A stretch of DNA of 64,000 nucleotides from Haemophilus haemolyticus (lineage in GTDB: Bacteria > Pseudomonadota > Gammaproteobacteria > Enterobacterales > Pasteurellaceae), in the NCBI RefSeq assembly GCF_001679045.1, contig NZ_LYCK01000013.1, positions 124,001-188,000 of the forward strand. The letters run 5' to 3'. The position numbers were made by a program, and so were the translations under genes. Numbering within the stretch: the stretch's first letter is position 1; each line of letters opens with the position of its first letter. Below are positions 1-10,538 of the stretch, one piece after another. Under the pieces are notes generated by a model that was not told where the DNA came from, ran no database searches, and saw nothing but the letters and a program-made list of their open reading frames with translations.

Positions 1-1233
<1,233 letters not shown>

Positions 1234-1237
1234 CTAA

Positions 1238-1528
1238 TTATTCTACAATTGCTAAGATGTCATTTTCAGAAATGATTAATACTTCTTCACCATCGATTTT
1301 TTCGCTTTTCACGCCGTAACCGTCGTTGAAAATTACGGTATCGCCAACTTTCACATCTAAAGGTTGAACGGTACCATTTTCTAAAATACGACCTTTACCC
1401 ACTGCTAATACTTTCGCACGGGTTGATTTGGTCGCTGCTGAACCAGTTAATACGATACCGCCAGCTGAACGGGTTTCGACTTCTTCACGTTTAATAATTA
1501 CACGATCGTGTAAAGGACGAATATTCAT
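1238..1528 (-). CDS. groES: Co-chaperonin GroES (10 kDa)
   Basis: Heptameric lid of the GroEL chamber. The 96-residue product starts [18 protein letters not shown] and contains the mobile loop ([15 protein letters not shown], about residues 17-31), normal for the family. A longer reading frame runs 22 codons upstream, but the ATG at 1528 is preceded by AAGGAAATTAATC and gives the family's usual N-terminus, so it is the start. It is first in the operon with groEL and sits behind a sigma-32-like promoter. Confidence 0.97.
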   Translation of the reverse strand: MNIRPLHDRVIIKREEVETRSAGGIVLTGSAATKSTRAKVLAVGKGRILENGTVQPLDVKVGDTVIFNDGYGVKSEKIDGEEVLIISENDILAIVE

Positions 1529-1565
1529 GATTAATTTCCTTCTTAAGAATTTGTAAGTGCGCTTT

Positions 1566-1597
1566 TTATATAAGGAGGATTTTTTCGCTTTCAAGGG
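1566..1597 (-). promoter_or_regulatory. Sigma-32-type heat-shock promoter of groESL
   Basis: On the minus strand there is CTTGAAA (1595-1589), a perfect match to the sigma-32 -35 box. After a 10-14 base spacer comes CCTCCTTATAT (1578-1568), which resembles the CCCCAT-T -10 box less well. It lies about 40-60 bases upstream of the groES ATG. The gene for the sigma factor, rpoH, is in this window at 26659-25814. Promoter function is inferred. Confidence 0.65.
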
Positions 1598-1695
1598 CTA
1601 TGAATAAAAAATTCTGACAAAATGTTTTTCCTATTTGGATTTTTTACGTAAAATTCGCCGCTCTTTGTGCGATAAATAAATGAAGGAATGAAGAT

Positions 1696-1998
1696 ATGCA
1701 CTTAACATCAAGAGAACAAGAGAAACTCATGCTCTTTTTGGCCGGTGAACTGGCATCAAAACGTAAAGCGAGAGGCGTTAAATTAAATTATCCAGAAACC
1801 ATTGCTTATATTGCTAGCCATTTACAAGAGGCAGCAAGAGACGGAATGAGTGTGGCTGAAGTGATGCAATATGGCTCAACACTTTTAACCGTTGATGATG
1901 TCATGGAAGGTGTGGCAGAAATGGTTCATGAAGTTCAGATTGAAGCCACTTTCCCAGATGGTACAAAACTTGTTACCGTGCATAATCCGATTAGATAA
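1696..1998 (+). CDS. ureA: Urease gamma subunit
   Basis: Smallest structural subunit of nickel urease, which hydrolyses urea to ammonia and carbamate in the cytoplasm. The 100-residue product starts [20 protein letters not shown] and has the typical GVKLNYPE and [16 protein letters not shown] segments at full family length. An AAGGA site lies about 8 bases before the ATG. It heads the operon, is divergent from groESL, and ureB follows after 22 bases. Confidence 0.97.
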   Translation: MHLTSREQEKLMLFLAGELASKRKARGVKLNYPETIAYIASHLQEAARDGMSVAEVMQYGSTLLTVDDVMEGVAEMVHEVQIEATFPDGTKLVTVHNPIR

Positions 1999-2020
1999 AA
2001 AGTAGAAGGATTTAAATAAA

Positions 2021-2326
2021 ATGATCCCAGGTGAATACCAATTAGCTGAAGGCGATATTATTGCCAATGTCGGCAGAAAAACCGTAAAAATCGAAGTAAC
2101 CAATTCAGGCGACCGTCCAATTCAAGTTGGCTCTCACTACCATTTTTTTGAAACTAATAATTCCCTTAAATTTGACCGCACTTTGGCGCGAGGGATGCGT
2201 TTAAACGTGCCATCAGGCAATGCGGTGCGTTTTGAACCAGGTGAAGTGAAATCAGTGGAATTAGTTGCTTTTGGTGGTAACCAAATCATTTATGGTTTCC
2301 ATAATCAAATTGATGGCAAATTATAA
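2021..2326 (+). CDS. ureB: Urease beta subunit
   Basis: Second structural subunit of the (alpha-beta-gamma)3 urease. The 101-residue product starts [13 protein letters not shown] and carries [17 protein letters not shown] and [16 protein letters not shown], diagnostic for UreB. Length is normal. It sits between ureA and ureC, 11 bases before the ureC ATG, so it is co-transcribed. Confidence 0.97.
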   Translation: MIPGEYQLAEGDIIANVGRKTVKIEVTNSGDRPIQVGSHYHFFETNNSLKFDRTLARGMRLNVPSGNAVRFEPGEVKSVELVAFGGNQIIYGFHNQIDGKL

Positions 2327-2337
2327 GGTAGGGCAAG

Positions 2338-4056
2338 ATGGCATTAACAATTTCAAGAGCTCAATACGTAGCAACTTATGGTCCAACCGTTGGCGATAAA
2401 GTCCGTTTAGGCGATACCAATTTATGGGCAACCATTGAACAAGACTTATTAACCAAAGGTGATGAGTGTAAATTTGGTGGCGGTAAAAGTGTGCGTGATG
2501 GCATGGCACAAAGCGGCACTGCAACTCGCGACAATCCAAATGTATTGGATTTTGTGATTACCAACGTGATGATCATTGATGCCAAATTAGGCATTATCAA
2601 AGCAGATATTGGTATTCGCGATGGGCGTATTGTGGGTATCGGTCAGGCTGGTAACCCTGACACTATGGATAACGTCACGCCCAATATGATTATCGGTGCT
2701 AGCACAGAAGTGCATAATGGTGCACATTTAATTGCGACCGCTGGCGGTATTGATACCCACATTCACTTTATTTGTCCTCAACAGGCACAACATGCGATTG
2801 AAAGTGGCGTTACCACATTAATTGGTGGCGGAACAGGCCCTGCTGATGGTACACACGCAACCACTTGTACGCCCGGTGCGTGGTATATGGAACGTATGTT
2901 CCAAGCCGCTGAAGTTTTACCAGTCAACGTGGGCTTTTTCGGTAAAGGAAATTGTTCAACTTTAGATCCGCTACGTGAACAAATTGAAGCAGGCGCATTA
3001 GGTTTAAAAATCCACGAAGACTGGGGGGCAACGCCTGCAGTAATTGGTTCTGCATTAAAAGTGGCAGATGAAATGGATATTCAAGTAGCAATTCACACCG
3101 ACACGCTAAATGAAAGTGGCTTCTTAGAAGATACCATGGAAGCGATTGATGGACGTGTGATTCACACCTTCCACACGGAAGGTGCTGGTGGCGGACATGC
3201 GCCAGATATCATTAAAGCAGCGATGTATCCAAACGTATTGCCCGCTTCAACTAACCCGACTCGTCCGTTTACAAAAAACACCATTGATGAACATTTGGAT
3301 ATGTTGATGGTTTGCCATCACTTAGATAAACGCGTACCGGAAGATGTAGCTTTTGCCGATAGCCGTATCCGTCCTGAAACTATTGCAGCAGAAGATATTT
3401 TGCACGATATGGGCGTCTTCTCCATTATGAGTTCAGACTCTCAAGCAATGGGACGTATTGGCGAAGTGGTAATTCGTACATGGCAAACCGCAGATAAAAT
3501 GAAAATGCAACGTGGTGAGCTAGGTAATGAAGGAAACGATAACTTCCGCATTAAACGCTATATCGCGAAATACACCATCAACCCAGCGATTGCACACGGT
3601 ATTGCAGATCATATTGGTTCATTAGAAGTGGGTAAAATTGCGGATATCGTGTTATGGAAACCGATGTTCTTTGGCGTAAAACCTGAAGTCGTAATTAAAA
3701 AAGGCTTTATTAGTTACGCGAAAATGGGCGACCCAAATGCCTCTATTCCAACACCGCAACCAGTGTTCTACCGTCCAATGTACGGTGCACAAGGCTTAGC
3801 AACCGCACAAACAGCAGTATTCTTTGTTTCACAAGCCGCTGAAAAAGCCGATATTCGTGCGAAATTCGGTTTACACAAAGAAACCATTGCCGTGAAAGGC
3901 TGCCGCAACGTAGGTAAAAAAGATCTCGTTCACAACAATGCAACACCTGAAATTACGGTGGATCCAGAGCGCTATGAAGTACGTGTAGATGGAGAACTCA
4001 TTACCTGCGAACCCGTGGATACGGTGCCATTAGGACAACGGTATTTTATGTTCTAA
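2338..4056 (+). CDS. ureC: Urease alpha subunit (catalytic)
   Basis: Catalytic subunit holding the two nickel ions. All expected active-site residues are present at a constant +7 offset from the Klebsiella enzyme: His141 and His143 (DTHIHF), the carbamylated Lys224 ([10 protein letters not shown]), His253, His279, the flap Cys326-His327 (MVCHHLD) and Asp367 (SSDSQAMGR). The 572 residues are full length. The upstream ribosome site is weak (AAGGTAGGGCAAG). It is third in the ure operon. No sign of inactivation. Confidence 0.98.
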   Translation: MALTISRAQYVATYGPTVGDKVRLGDTNLWATIEQDLLTKGDECKFGGGKSVRDGMAQSGTATRDNPNVLDFVITNVMIIDAKLGIIKADIGIRDGRIVGIGQAGNPDTMDNVTPNMIIGASTEVHNGAHLIATAGGIDTHIHFICPQQAQHAIESGVTTLIGGGTGPADGTHATTCTPGAWYMERMFQAAEVLPVNVGFFGKGNCSTLDPLREQIEAGALGLKIHEDWGATPAVIGSALKVADEMDIQVAIHTDTLNESGFLEDTMEAIDGRVIHTFHTEGAGGGHAPDIIKAAMYPNVLPASTNPTRPFTKNTIDEHLDMLMVCHHLDKRVPEDVAFADSRIRPETIAAEDILHDMGVFSIMSSDSQAMGRIGEVVIRTWQTADKMKMQRGELGNEGNDNFRIKRYIAKYTINPAIAHGIADHIGSLEVGKIADIVLWKPMFFGVKPEVVIKKGFISYAKMGDPNASIPTPQPVFYRPMYGAQGLATAQTAVFFVSQAAEKADIRAKFGLHKETIAVKGCRNVGKKDLVHNNATPEITVDPERYEVRVDGELITCEPVDTVPLGQRYFMF

Positions 4057-4093
4057 GCAGAAAAGAGCGGTCAAATTTTAAGGAGAATTTACA

Positions 4094-4714
4094 ATGAAAC
4101 TTTGGTACTCCACTACCAGCCCGTATGCCCGTAAAGTGCTGGTAACGTTGACATATCAACAACTCTTAGACAAAACAGAACTGATTAAAATTGGTTCATC
4201 ATTTGATGCAAGCTCTCCGCATAATCAAGCCAACCCATTGGGTCGTGTGCCAGCGTTAGAACGTAATTGTGGCAACTGGCTTTATGGCAGTTTGCTCATT
4301 TGCGAATATCTCGACCAAAAAGGCAAGGTTGAACCTAAACTTATTCCAGAAAGTGGCAAGCCACGTTGGGCAGCGTTAGCGTTGCATAATTTAGCCGATG
4401 GCATTATGGAAAACACCGTGCCGATGATGGCTGAAAAAATGCTTCGCCCTGAAAGTGAATGGTGGGCAGCTCGCCATCAACAACTAACCGAACGTAATCG
4501 TCAAAGTTTTGCAAGACTTGAGCAAGATTTAAAACCGTTTGGCACGGAATTAAACATTGGTACGTTAACAGCGGTTGCAGTCATTGATTGGTTCTTGTTT
4601 AGAGCAGAAAAAATTGGATTAGATCTTGCAAAAGAATTTCCAAATTTAACCGCTTGGGCAGCAGAGATGAATGAAAAATATGAGGTTTTAAGAGAAACAG
4701 AGCCAACTTTGTAA
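4094..4714 (+). CDS. Glutathione S-transferase-like protein inside the urease operon (UreX-like)
   Basis: A 206-residue cytosolic GST-fold protein. The N-terminal thioredoxin-like domain (about 1-78) carries TSPYARKVLV and the cis-proline motif NPLGRVPAL, followed by ICEYLDQKG. The C-terminal helical domain ends with NLTAWAAEMNEKYEV. The glutathione-binding E/D-S usually before the I-x-EYLD motif reads YGSLL here, so glutathione binding is not certain. An AAGGAG site precedes the ATG, and it lies 37 bases after ureC and before ureE. From memory, the Actinobacillus pleuropneumoniae urease cluster also has an extra frame (ureX) between ureC and ureE; this may be its counterpart. A role in nickel handling or urease maturation is only a guess from position. 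Confidence 0.75.
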   Translation: MKLWYSTTSPYARKVLVTLTYQQLLDKTELIKIGSSFDASSPHNQANPLGRVPALERNCGNWLYGSLLICEYLDQKGKVEPKLIPESGKPRWAALALHNLADGIMENTVPMMAEKMLRPESEWWAARHQQLTERNRQSFARLEQDLKPFGTELNIGTLTAVAVIDWFLFRAEKIGLDLAKEFPNLTAWAAEMNEKYEVLRETEPTL

Positions 4715-4770
4715 CCATTTTGGGGCGTTACGAAATTGGTCTAAATAACCTAATTTCTCTGTTTTTTCTT

Positions 4771-4932
4771 CTGCCAAATCTCCCCTACCCCTCTTTGCTA
4801 AAGAGGGGGAAAACTAGCGAGATTTTATATCATTGTTCTACTTTGATATGGCAAATATAAATTAGTCAGATGACAGCAAATTTATAAGGAAAATCCCCTC
4901 TTTAGCAAAGAGGGGGAGGGGAGATTTGGCAG
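4771..4932. mobile_element. MITE-like inverted-repeat element, copy 1
   Basis: A 162-base element with no gene. Its left arm (4771-4812) starts CTGCCAAATCTCCCC and contains CCCCTCTTTGCTAAAGAGGGG, itself a palindrome. The right arm (4892-4932) is its inverse, ending GGGGAGATTTGGCAG. The core (4813-4891) is AT-rich. A second copy in the opposite orientation lies at 49416-49613. It sits between the GST-like gene and ureE and could fold into a long hairpin that affects read-through to ureEFGD. Confidence 0.8.
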
Positions 4933-4965
4933 TCTTAATTAGTGAAGAAAATAAGTAATATAAAA

Positions 4966-5523
4966 ATGAAAATCCTCAACCCCATTCTGCCTATTATGGA
5001 TACCATTTTAGGCGACTTAACTAGCCTTCAAGCTGAAGGCAAAATTACACATCAAACTATTGAACGCGTGGCATTGCAGTGGTATGAAAGTGAGCGCAAT
5101 ATTTTACGCAAAACCACAAATACGGGGCGCGAAGTTGCCTTTCGTTTGCTAAAAGAAGGACAACGTTTAAAACACGATGATGTGGTGTTTATCAGCGATG
5201 AATTAGTGATTGCGATTGAAATTTTACCGAGTGAAGTAATTGTGCTTTCGCCGAAAACCTTGCCAGAAATGGCTCGCGCTTGTTATGAAATTGGCAATAA
5301 ACATTCGCCACTCTTTTTAGATGGCGATGAAGTAACATTACCTTACGATAAGCCGATGTTCGAATGGTTACAAGCAGCGGGATTTCATCCGCAAAAAGCT
5401 GAACGACGTTTAAGCCAAGCGTTAAGAGCAAATTCCGCGCAGGGGCACGGGCATTCGCATAGTCATTCGCACGATCATCATGGCTATCACCACCATGGAG
5501 ACGGCAATTGGCACCAACATTAA
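4966..5523 (+). CDS. ureE: Urease accessory protein UreE (nickel metallochaperone)
   Basis: Dimeric nickel carrier that hands Ni2+ to the UreDFG-apourease complex. The 185-residue form starts MKILNPILPIMDTILG. The C-terminus is a histidine-rich nickel tail (HGHSHSHSHDHHGYHHHGDG). A GTG at 4942 would add eight residues, but ATG 4966 matches the family N-terminus as I remember it; neither has a strong ribosome site. It begins 33 bases after the MITE-like element and overlaps ureF by 16 bases, which implies translational coupling. Confidence 0.95.
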   Translation: MKILNPILPIMDTILGDLTSLQAEGKITHQTIERVALQWYESERNILRKTTNTGREVAFRLLKEGQRLKHDDVVFISDELVIAIEILPSEVIVLSPKTLPEMARACYEIGNKHSPLFLDGDEVTLPYDKPMFEWLQAAGFHPQKAERRLSQALRANSAQGHGHSHSHSHDHHGYHHHGDGNWHQH

Positions 5524-6215
5524 ACCGAAGTCTGGCAGATTTAGGCGCATTGTTGCACTTGGTTGACCCGACTTTGCCAATCGGGGGGTTTAACCATTCA
5601 AACGGTTTAGAGACTTTTGTTCAACAAGGTGCTGTTTCAACGAAACCAAGCCTAGAAGAATATGTGCAAACCCAGCTTTTGCACAACTGGGTGTATAACG
5701 ATGGCGCTTATCTTTCGCTTGCATTTGACTCCATAGCTGCCAATGATTTTGACCGTTTATGTGAATTAGACCATTCGCTATCTGCGACCAAAATTGCGCG
5801 AGAAAGTCGCGAAGGCAGTTTTAAACTCGGTGTGCGGTTATTAAAAATTTTTATCCGCTATGAACAACACCCAATGTTGAGCCAATTTCAGCAAGCGATT
5901 CAAAATAAAACCGTACAAGGCTATTTTCCGATTGTGTTTGCGATGGTGGCGCAAGCAATGGGGCTCAGCAAAGCGGATACCCTTTATGCGTTTTACTACA
6001 ATGCGGCAGTTGGTACCATTACCAACGGCGTGAAACTCATTCCGCTTAGCCAAATGGATGGGCAAGATATTCTGTTTGATTTGCGTGGTGCGCTCTTGCA
6101 AGCTGTCGAATTAAGCCTTGAGCCCAATCTTGATTGGCTGGGGGCAGCAACTCTCGCAAATGACATCCGCTCCATGCAGCACGAAGTGCTTTATACTCGA
6201 CTTTACATGTCGTAA
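5508..6215 (+). CDS. ureF: Urease accessory protein UreF
   Basis: Acts with UreD and UreG to insert nickel and CO2 into apourease, and is regarded as gating UreG GTPase activity. The 235-residue product has the UreF signature LLHLVDPTLPIGGFNHSNGL near the N-terminus. No ATG is available in frame upstream, so the start is the TTG at 5508, inside the end of ureE, giving MAPTLNRSLADLG. The overlap suggests expression by translational coupling to ureE. Confidence 0.94.
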   Translation: MAPTLNRSLADLGALLHLVDPTLPIGGFNHSNGLETFVQQGAVSTKPSLEEYVQTQLLHNWVYNDGAYLSLAFDSIAANDFDRLCELDHSLSATKIARESREGSFKLGVRLLKIFIRYEQHPMLSQFQQAIQNKTVQGYFPIVFAMVAQAMGLSKADTLYAFYYNAAVGTITNGVKLIPLSQMDGQDILFDLRGALLQAVELSLEPNLDWLGAATLANDIRSMQHEVLYTRLYMS

Positions 6216-6297
6216 GAGCGGTCATTTTTTATTAAATTTTTACATATCGCAGAGGTGATGAGAATGAGCCTCTACGGTAATCAACAAAAGGAACATT

Positions 6298-6933
6298 ATG
6301 CGTAACTACATTAAAATTGGCGTGGCAGGCCCCGTTGGCGCGGGCAAAACGGCGTTAATTGAAAAACTGACTCGTGAAATAGCAAGCCGTTATAGCGTGG
6401 CGGTAATCACTAACGATATTTATACCCAAGAAGATGCGGAGTTTTTAACGAAGAATAGCCTACTTCCGCCTGAGCGAATTATGGGGGTTGAAACAGGCGG
6501 TTGCCCGCATACGGCAATTCGTGAAGATGCCTCAATGAATTTAGAAGCTGTCGATGAAATGGTAGCTCGCTTCCCCGATGTAGAAATCGTCTTTATTGAA
6601 TCGGGCGGCGATAACCTTTCGGCAACTTTTAGCCCCGATTTAGCCGATGTGACTATTTTCGTGATTGACGTCGCACAAGGCGAAAAAATCCCGCGTAAAG
6701 GTGGGCCGGGTATCACTCGTTCAGATTTGCTAGTGATTAACAAAACAGACCTAGCACCATTTGTTGGCGCGGATTTGAGCATTATGGAACACGATGCGCG
6801 TCGTATGCGTAATGGTCAGCCCTTTGTTTTTACCAATTTAATGAAAAAAGAAAATCTCGATGGCGTGATTGGTTGGATTGAAAAATATGCGTTATTGAAG
6901 AACGTAGAAGAACCTAAGGCATTAGTGAGATAA
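6298..6933 (+). CDS. ureG: Urease accessory GTPase UreG
   Basis: SIMIBI-class GTPase that powers nickel delivery to urease. The 211-residue product has the P-loop GPVGAGKT (residues 11-18), the nickel-binding CPH motif in [23 protein letters not shown], and the guanine-specificity NKTD. Full length. It is preceded by AAGGAACATT and lies 82 bases after ureF. A short frame [13 protein letters not shown] (6264-6305) overlaps its start codon. Confidence 0.97.
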   Translation: MRNYIKIGVAGPVGAGKTALIEKLTREIASRYSVAVITNDIYTQEDAEFLTKNSLLPPERIMGVETGGCPHTAIREDASMNLEAVDEMVARFPDVEIVFIESGGDNLSATFSPDLADVTIFVIDVAQGEKIPRKGGPGITRSDLLVINKTDLAPFVGADLSIMEHDARRMRNGQPFVFTNLMKKENLDGVIGWIEKYALLKNVEEPKALVR

Positions 6934-6937
6934 AGAA

Positions 6938-6970
6938 TCCTCCCCTCTCCTTTAAAGAGGGGAGTTTTTT
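6938..6970 (+). terminator. Rho-independent terminator-like hairpin between ureG and ureD
   Basis: Perfect stem CTCCCCTCT (6940-6948) and AGAGGGGAG (6956-6964), followed by six T. It should reduce transcription into ureD, which begins 17 bases later. The stem resembles the CCCCTCTTT/AAAGAGGGG arms of the MITE-like elements and may be a remnant of one. Confidence 0.7.
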
Positions 6971-6986
6971 ACAAATTGAAAAGATT

Positions 6987-7799
6987 ATGAATAGTACCCT
7001 CAAACTTTCCACCAAACTTTCCTCAAACGGCAAAACTCAACTTGATGAATACTTTGTGACGCCACCTTTTAAAGTAATGACGTTATCTGCTTATGCCGAT
7101 TCTTGGGAAAATGGACTTAGCGCAATGCAAATGTCTTCTTCACCAGGGTTATTAGCGGGGGATCGTGTTGATATTCAAATAATGCTCGAAAAATCTACCG
7201 CACTTTCTTTAAATACGCAGGCATTTACTCGAGTTCAGGCAATGAATGAGGGAGATTTTGCCGAGCAAAATACATTGATTCAACTTGCTGAGAAAAGTCG
7301 TTTATTTTACTTACCTCATCCGTTGGTTTTGCATAAGAATTCTGCTCTTAAGCAAAACACGTTAATCAGCATGCAACCTGAGAGTACGCTAATTTATGGT
7401 GAAATTGTGGCTATTGGCCGCGTAGCAAATAATGAACGTTTTGAATTTCGTCAATTTTCTTCTCACCTGAAAGTTCAGCTTTTACAAAATAATGGGCAAA
7501 ATAAACCGCTTGTTTTGGATTGTATTCGATGGCAACCAGCACAAATGAAATTGACCGCATTAAGCCAAATGGAAGGGTTCTCACATCAAGGATCGTTGGT
7601 TTATCTCAATTTGCAGAAAACACCAACTGAAGTTAAACAAATCGTCCAAACACTTCAACAACAGGAAAGTGAAAAATCTCTACTTATTGGCGTTTCCCAA
7701 TTAAATGAAGGTGGACTTATTGTACGAGTGCTTGGTCATCGTGCCGAACTCATTCAGAAACTGTTTGAGAAAATAGGTGAACAGCTAAAATCAGCATAA
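6987..7799 (+). CDS. ureD: Urease accessory protein UreD (UreH)
   Basis: Scaffold protein that binds apourease and, with UreF and UreG, allows nickel insertion. The 270-residue product shows the UreD features SSSPGLLAGDRVDIQI, TQAFTRVQ and FYLPHPLVLHKNS. It is last in the cluster and lies 53 bases after ureG, behind a terminator-like hairpin. UreD families diverge fast, but the context makes the call firm. In Haemophilus it is often named ureH. Confidence 0.94.
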   Translation: MNSTLKLSTKLSSNGKTQLDEYFVTPPFKVMTLSAYADSWENGLSAMQMSSSPGLLAGDRVDIQIMLEKSTALSLNTQAFTRVQAMNEGDFAEQNTLIQLAEKSRLFYLPHPLVLHKNSALKQNTLISMQPESTLIYGEIVAIGRVANNERFEFRQFSSHLKVQLLQNNGQNKPLVLDCIRWQPAQMKLTALSQMEGFSHQGSLVYLNLQKTPTEVKQIVQTLQQQESEKSLLIGVSQLNEGGLIVRVLGHRAELIQKLFEKIGEQLKSA

Positions 7800-7875
7800 A
7801 ATTAATATAGCAGAATTAATTTCCCCTAAAAAAACTTATGCGAGAAATGAAAATATCTCTTATACGTCTTATTTG

Positions 7876-7921
7876 AAATGTGATCCATGTCAAATTTATT
7901 TTCTATGTAAATTCCTATAAT
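7876..7921 (+). promoter_or_regulatory. CRP-activated promoter of aspA
   Basis: 7876-7897 reads AAATGTGATC-CATG-TCAAATTT, close to the 22-base CRP consensus, with one perfect TGTGA half and one TCAAA half. A perfect -10 hexamer TATAAT lies at 7916-7921. This places the CRP centre about 41 bases before the likely start of transcription, the class II arrangement. Catabolite activation of aspartase is known in enterics; here it is inferred. Confidence 0.75.
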
Positions 7922-7959
7922 TACCTCAAATTAATTAACAACCAAAAAAGGTGATTAAA

Positions 7960-9378
7960 ATGACTCAATACAGAAAAGAAGTGGATTTATTAGGTGAACG
8001 TGATGTGCCAGCAGATGCATACTGGGGTATCCATACCTTAAGAGCGGTAGAAAATTTCAATATTTCTAACGTAACCATTTCTGACGTACCAGAGTTTGTA
8101 CGTGGCATGGTAATGGTGAAAAAAGCAACGGCTTTAGCCAATGGTGAATTAGGTGCAATTCCAAGTGATATTGCAAAAGCGATTGTGGCTGCTTGTGATG
8201 AAATCCTTACTACTGGAAAATGCTTAGATCAATTCCCATCAGACGTATATCAAGGTGGCGCAGGTACGTCTGTCAATATGAATACCAATGAAGTAGTTGC
8301 TAACCTTGCCCTTGAAAAAATTGGCCATAAAAAAGGCGAATATAACGTGATTAACCCAATGGATCACGTTAACGCAAGCCAATCAACCAACGATGCGTAT
8401 CCTACCGGTTTCCGTATTGCAGTGTATAACAGCATCTTAAAATTAATCGATAAAATTCAATATTTACACGACGGTTTTGATAATAAAGCAAAAGAGTTTG
8501 CGAACATCTTAAAAATGGGTCGAACCCAATTACAAGATGCGGTGCCAATGACTGTTGGTCAAGAATTCAAAGCTTTCGCGGTATTGCTTGAAGAAGAAGT
8601 ACGTAACTTAAAACGTACAGCAGATTTACTCCTTGAAGTAAACCTTGGTGCAACAGCTATCGGTACAGGTTTAAATACCCCGCAAGGCTATACTAAATTA
8701 GTTGTAAAACACCTTGCAGAAGTAACTGGATTAGCTTGCGTACCAGCAGAAAACTTAATTGAAGCAACATCTGACTGTGGCGCTTATGTCATGGTTCATG
8801 GTGCATTAAAACGTACTGCAGTAAAACTTTCTAAAGTATGTAATGACTTACGTTTACTTTCTTCTGGTCCACGTGCTGGTATTAAAGAAATTAACTTACC
8901 TGAATTACAAGCGGGCTCTTCTATCATGCCTGCAAAAGTAAACCCAGTTGTTCCTGAAGTGGTGAACCAAGTATGCTTTAAAGTAATTGGTAACGATACC
9001 ACTGTGACTTTTGCATCTGAAGCAGGTCAATTACAATTAAACGTAATGGAACCCGTGATTGGTCAAGCAATGTTCGAATCTATTGATATCTTAACGAACG
9101 CTTGTGTGAACTTACGCGATAAATGTGTGGATGGCATCACTGTAAACAAAGAAATTTGTGAAAACTACGTGTTTAATTCAATCGGTATTGTGACTTACTT
9201 AAATCCATTTATTGGCCATCACAACGGCGACTTAGTGGGTAAAATCTGTGCTCAAACCGGTAAAGGTGTACGTGAAGTTGTGTTAGAAAAAGGTTTATTA
9301 ACAGAAGAACAATTAGATGACATTCTTTCTGTAGAAAACTTAATGAACCCAACTTACAAAGCGAAATTAAACAAATAG
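7960..9378 (+). CDS. aspA: Aspartate ammonia-lyase (aspartase)
   Basis: Deaminates L-aspartate to fumarate and ammonia in the cytoplasm and feeds anaerobic fumarate respiration. The 472-residue product begins [23 protein letters not shown] and carries the superfamily signature [12 protein letters not shown] with the catalytic serine loop. A GTG nine bases upstream is possible, but the AAGGTGATT site lies just before ATG 7960. It is a single gene between the CRP promoter and an uptake-signal terminator. Both it and the neighbouring urease release ammonia. Confidence 0.97.
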   Translation: MTQYRKEVDLLGERDVPADAYWGIHTLRAVENFNISNVTISDVPEFVRGMVMVKKATALANGELGAIPSDIAKAIVAACDEILTTGKCLDQFPSDVYQGGAGTSVNMNTNEVVANLALEKIGHKKGEYNVINPMDHVNASQSTNDAYPTGFRIAVYNSILKLIDKIQYLHDGFDNKAKEFANILKMGRTQLQDAVPMTVGQEFKAFAVLLEEEVRNLKRTADLLLEVNLGATAIGTGLNTPQGYTKLVVKHLAEVTGLACVPAENLIEATSDCGAYVMVHGALKRTAVKLSKVCNDLRLLSSGPRAGIKEINLPELQAGSSIMPAKVNPVVPEVVNQVCFKVIGNDTTVTFASEAGQLQLNVMEPVIGQAMFESIDILTNACVNLRDKCVDGITVNKEICENYVFNSIGIVTYLNPFIGHHNGDLVGKICAQTGKGVREVVLEKGLLTEEQLDDILSVENLMNPTYKAKLNK

Positions 9379-9405
9379 GTCTGAATTATTCAGTCCTTGA
9401 ATAGA

Positions 9406-9447
9406 AATAACCGCACTTTGATTACTCAAAAGTGCGGTTATTTTTTA
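9406..9447. terminator. aspA terminator made of inverted uptake signals
   Basis: AATAACCGCACTTTG and CAAAAGTGCGGTTATT form a stem followed by a T run. The stem contains two opposed copies of the Haemophilus uptake signal AAGTGCGGT. It separates convergent aspA and talB and may act on both. Confidence 0.85.
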
Positions 9448-9461
9448 TATTGAATTATGGA

Positions 9462-10415
9462 TTAAAGTTTTGCTGAAAGCATGGTTTCCAATTTTTCTTG
9501 GTCAACAGCAAACTTACGAATACCATCTGCTAATTTTTCAACAGCCATAGCATCGCTGTTATGTTGCCAGTAGAACTCAGCTTCTGTTAATGGTTGTGGT
9601 TTTGCTTTTACTTCGCCTTTGTATTCTAGTTTGCGTACAAGTGCGGTTGAATTTTCTTGCAATTCTTTCAGTAATGCCGGTGCAATGGTTAAACGATCGC
9701 AACCTGCAAGTTCAGTAATTTCACCTACATTACGGAAGCTCGCGCCCATCACAACGGTGTTGTAGCCATATTCTTTGTAGTAATTATAGATTTTGGTAAC
9801 AGAAATAACGCCTGGGTCTTCTGCTGGCGCATATTCTTTTTTGTCGGAGTTTGCTTTGTACCAGTCTAAAATACGACCTACAAATGGCGAAATTAAGTAA
9901 ACGCCTGCTTCTGCACAAGCACGAGCTTGCGCTTCAGAGAATAATAAGGTTAAGTTACAGTTAATGCCTTCTTTTTCAAGGATTTCTGCAGCTCGGATAC
10001 CTTGCCATGTTGAAGCAATTTTAATCAAAATACGGTCGTTTGAAATGCCTGCTGCATTATAAAGTGCGATTAATTTACGCGCTTTTTCAACCGTTGCTTG
10101 TGTGTTGTAAGAAAGACGAGCATCCACTTCAGTAGAAATACGTCCCGGAACGATTTTTAAAATTTCTAAACCAATGTTTACCGCTAATTTATCTTCTGCA
10201 TCAATAAGTTGTTGTGCTTTATCATTGCTTTGAGCTTTTGCATAAGCTACCGCTTCATCAATTAATGGCGCATATTGTGGAAGTGCAGATGCGCTTAGAA
10301 TTAATGATGGGTTAGTAGTCGCATCTTGTGGTTGATATTTTTTAATCGCGTCGATATCGCCGGTGTCTGCGACCACAACGGTCATTTGACGAAGTGAATC
10401 TAATTGAGTTGTCAT
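9462..10415 (-). CDS. talB: Transaldolase B
   Basis: Transfers a dihydroxyacetone unit in the non-oxidative pentose phosphate pathway. The 317-residue product begins [20 protein letters not shown] and has the DATTNPSL motif and the Schiff-base lysine in [12 protein letters not shown]. Length matches the E. coli TalB family. ATG 10415 follows a GGAG-like site. It stands alone, convergent with aspA. Confidence 0.97.
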   Translation of the reverse strand: MTTQLDSLRQMTVVVADTGDIDAIKKYQPQDATTNPSLILSASALPQYAPLIDEAVAYAKAQSNDKAQQLIDAEDKLAVNIGLEILKIVPGRISTEVDARLSYNTQATVEKARKLIALYNAAGISNDRILIKIASTWQGIRAAEILEKEGINCNLTLLFSEAQARACAEAGVYLISPFVGRILDWYKANSDKKEYAPAEDPGVISVTKIYNYYKEYGYNTVVMGASFRNVGEITELAGCDRLTIAPALLKELQENSTALVRKLEYKGEVKAKPQPLTEAEFYWQHNSDAMAVEKLADGIRKFAVDQEKLETMLSAKL

Positions 10416-10538
10416 TTGTATCTCCTATTCGAGTGAAATGGAATGAATAATGTCGGCTACGATAGCATAAATTTAATCTTAAAAGGAAAAATTTTTCGAT
10501 AGAAAAAATAGGCGCAGGCGTTGAACTGCGCCATTGTT

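Noticed and set aside
4942..4965. GTG start for ureE at 4942
   Set aside because: It adds eight residues not in the family as I remember it, and no ribosome site precedes it.
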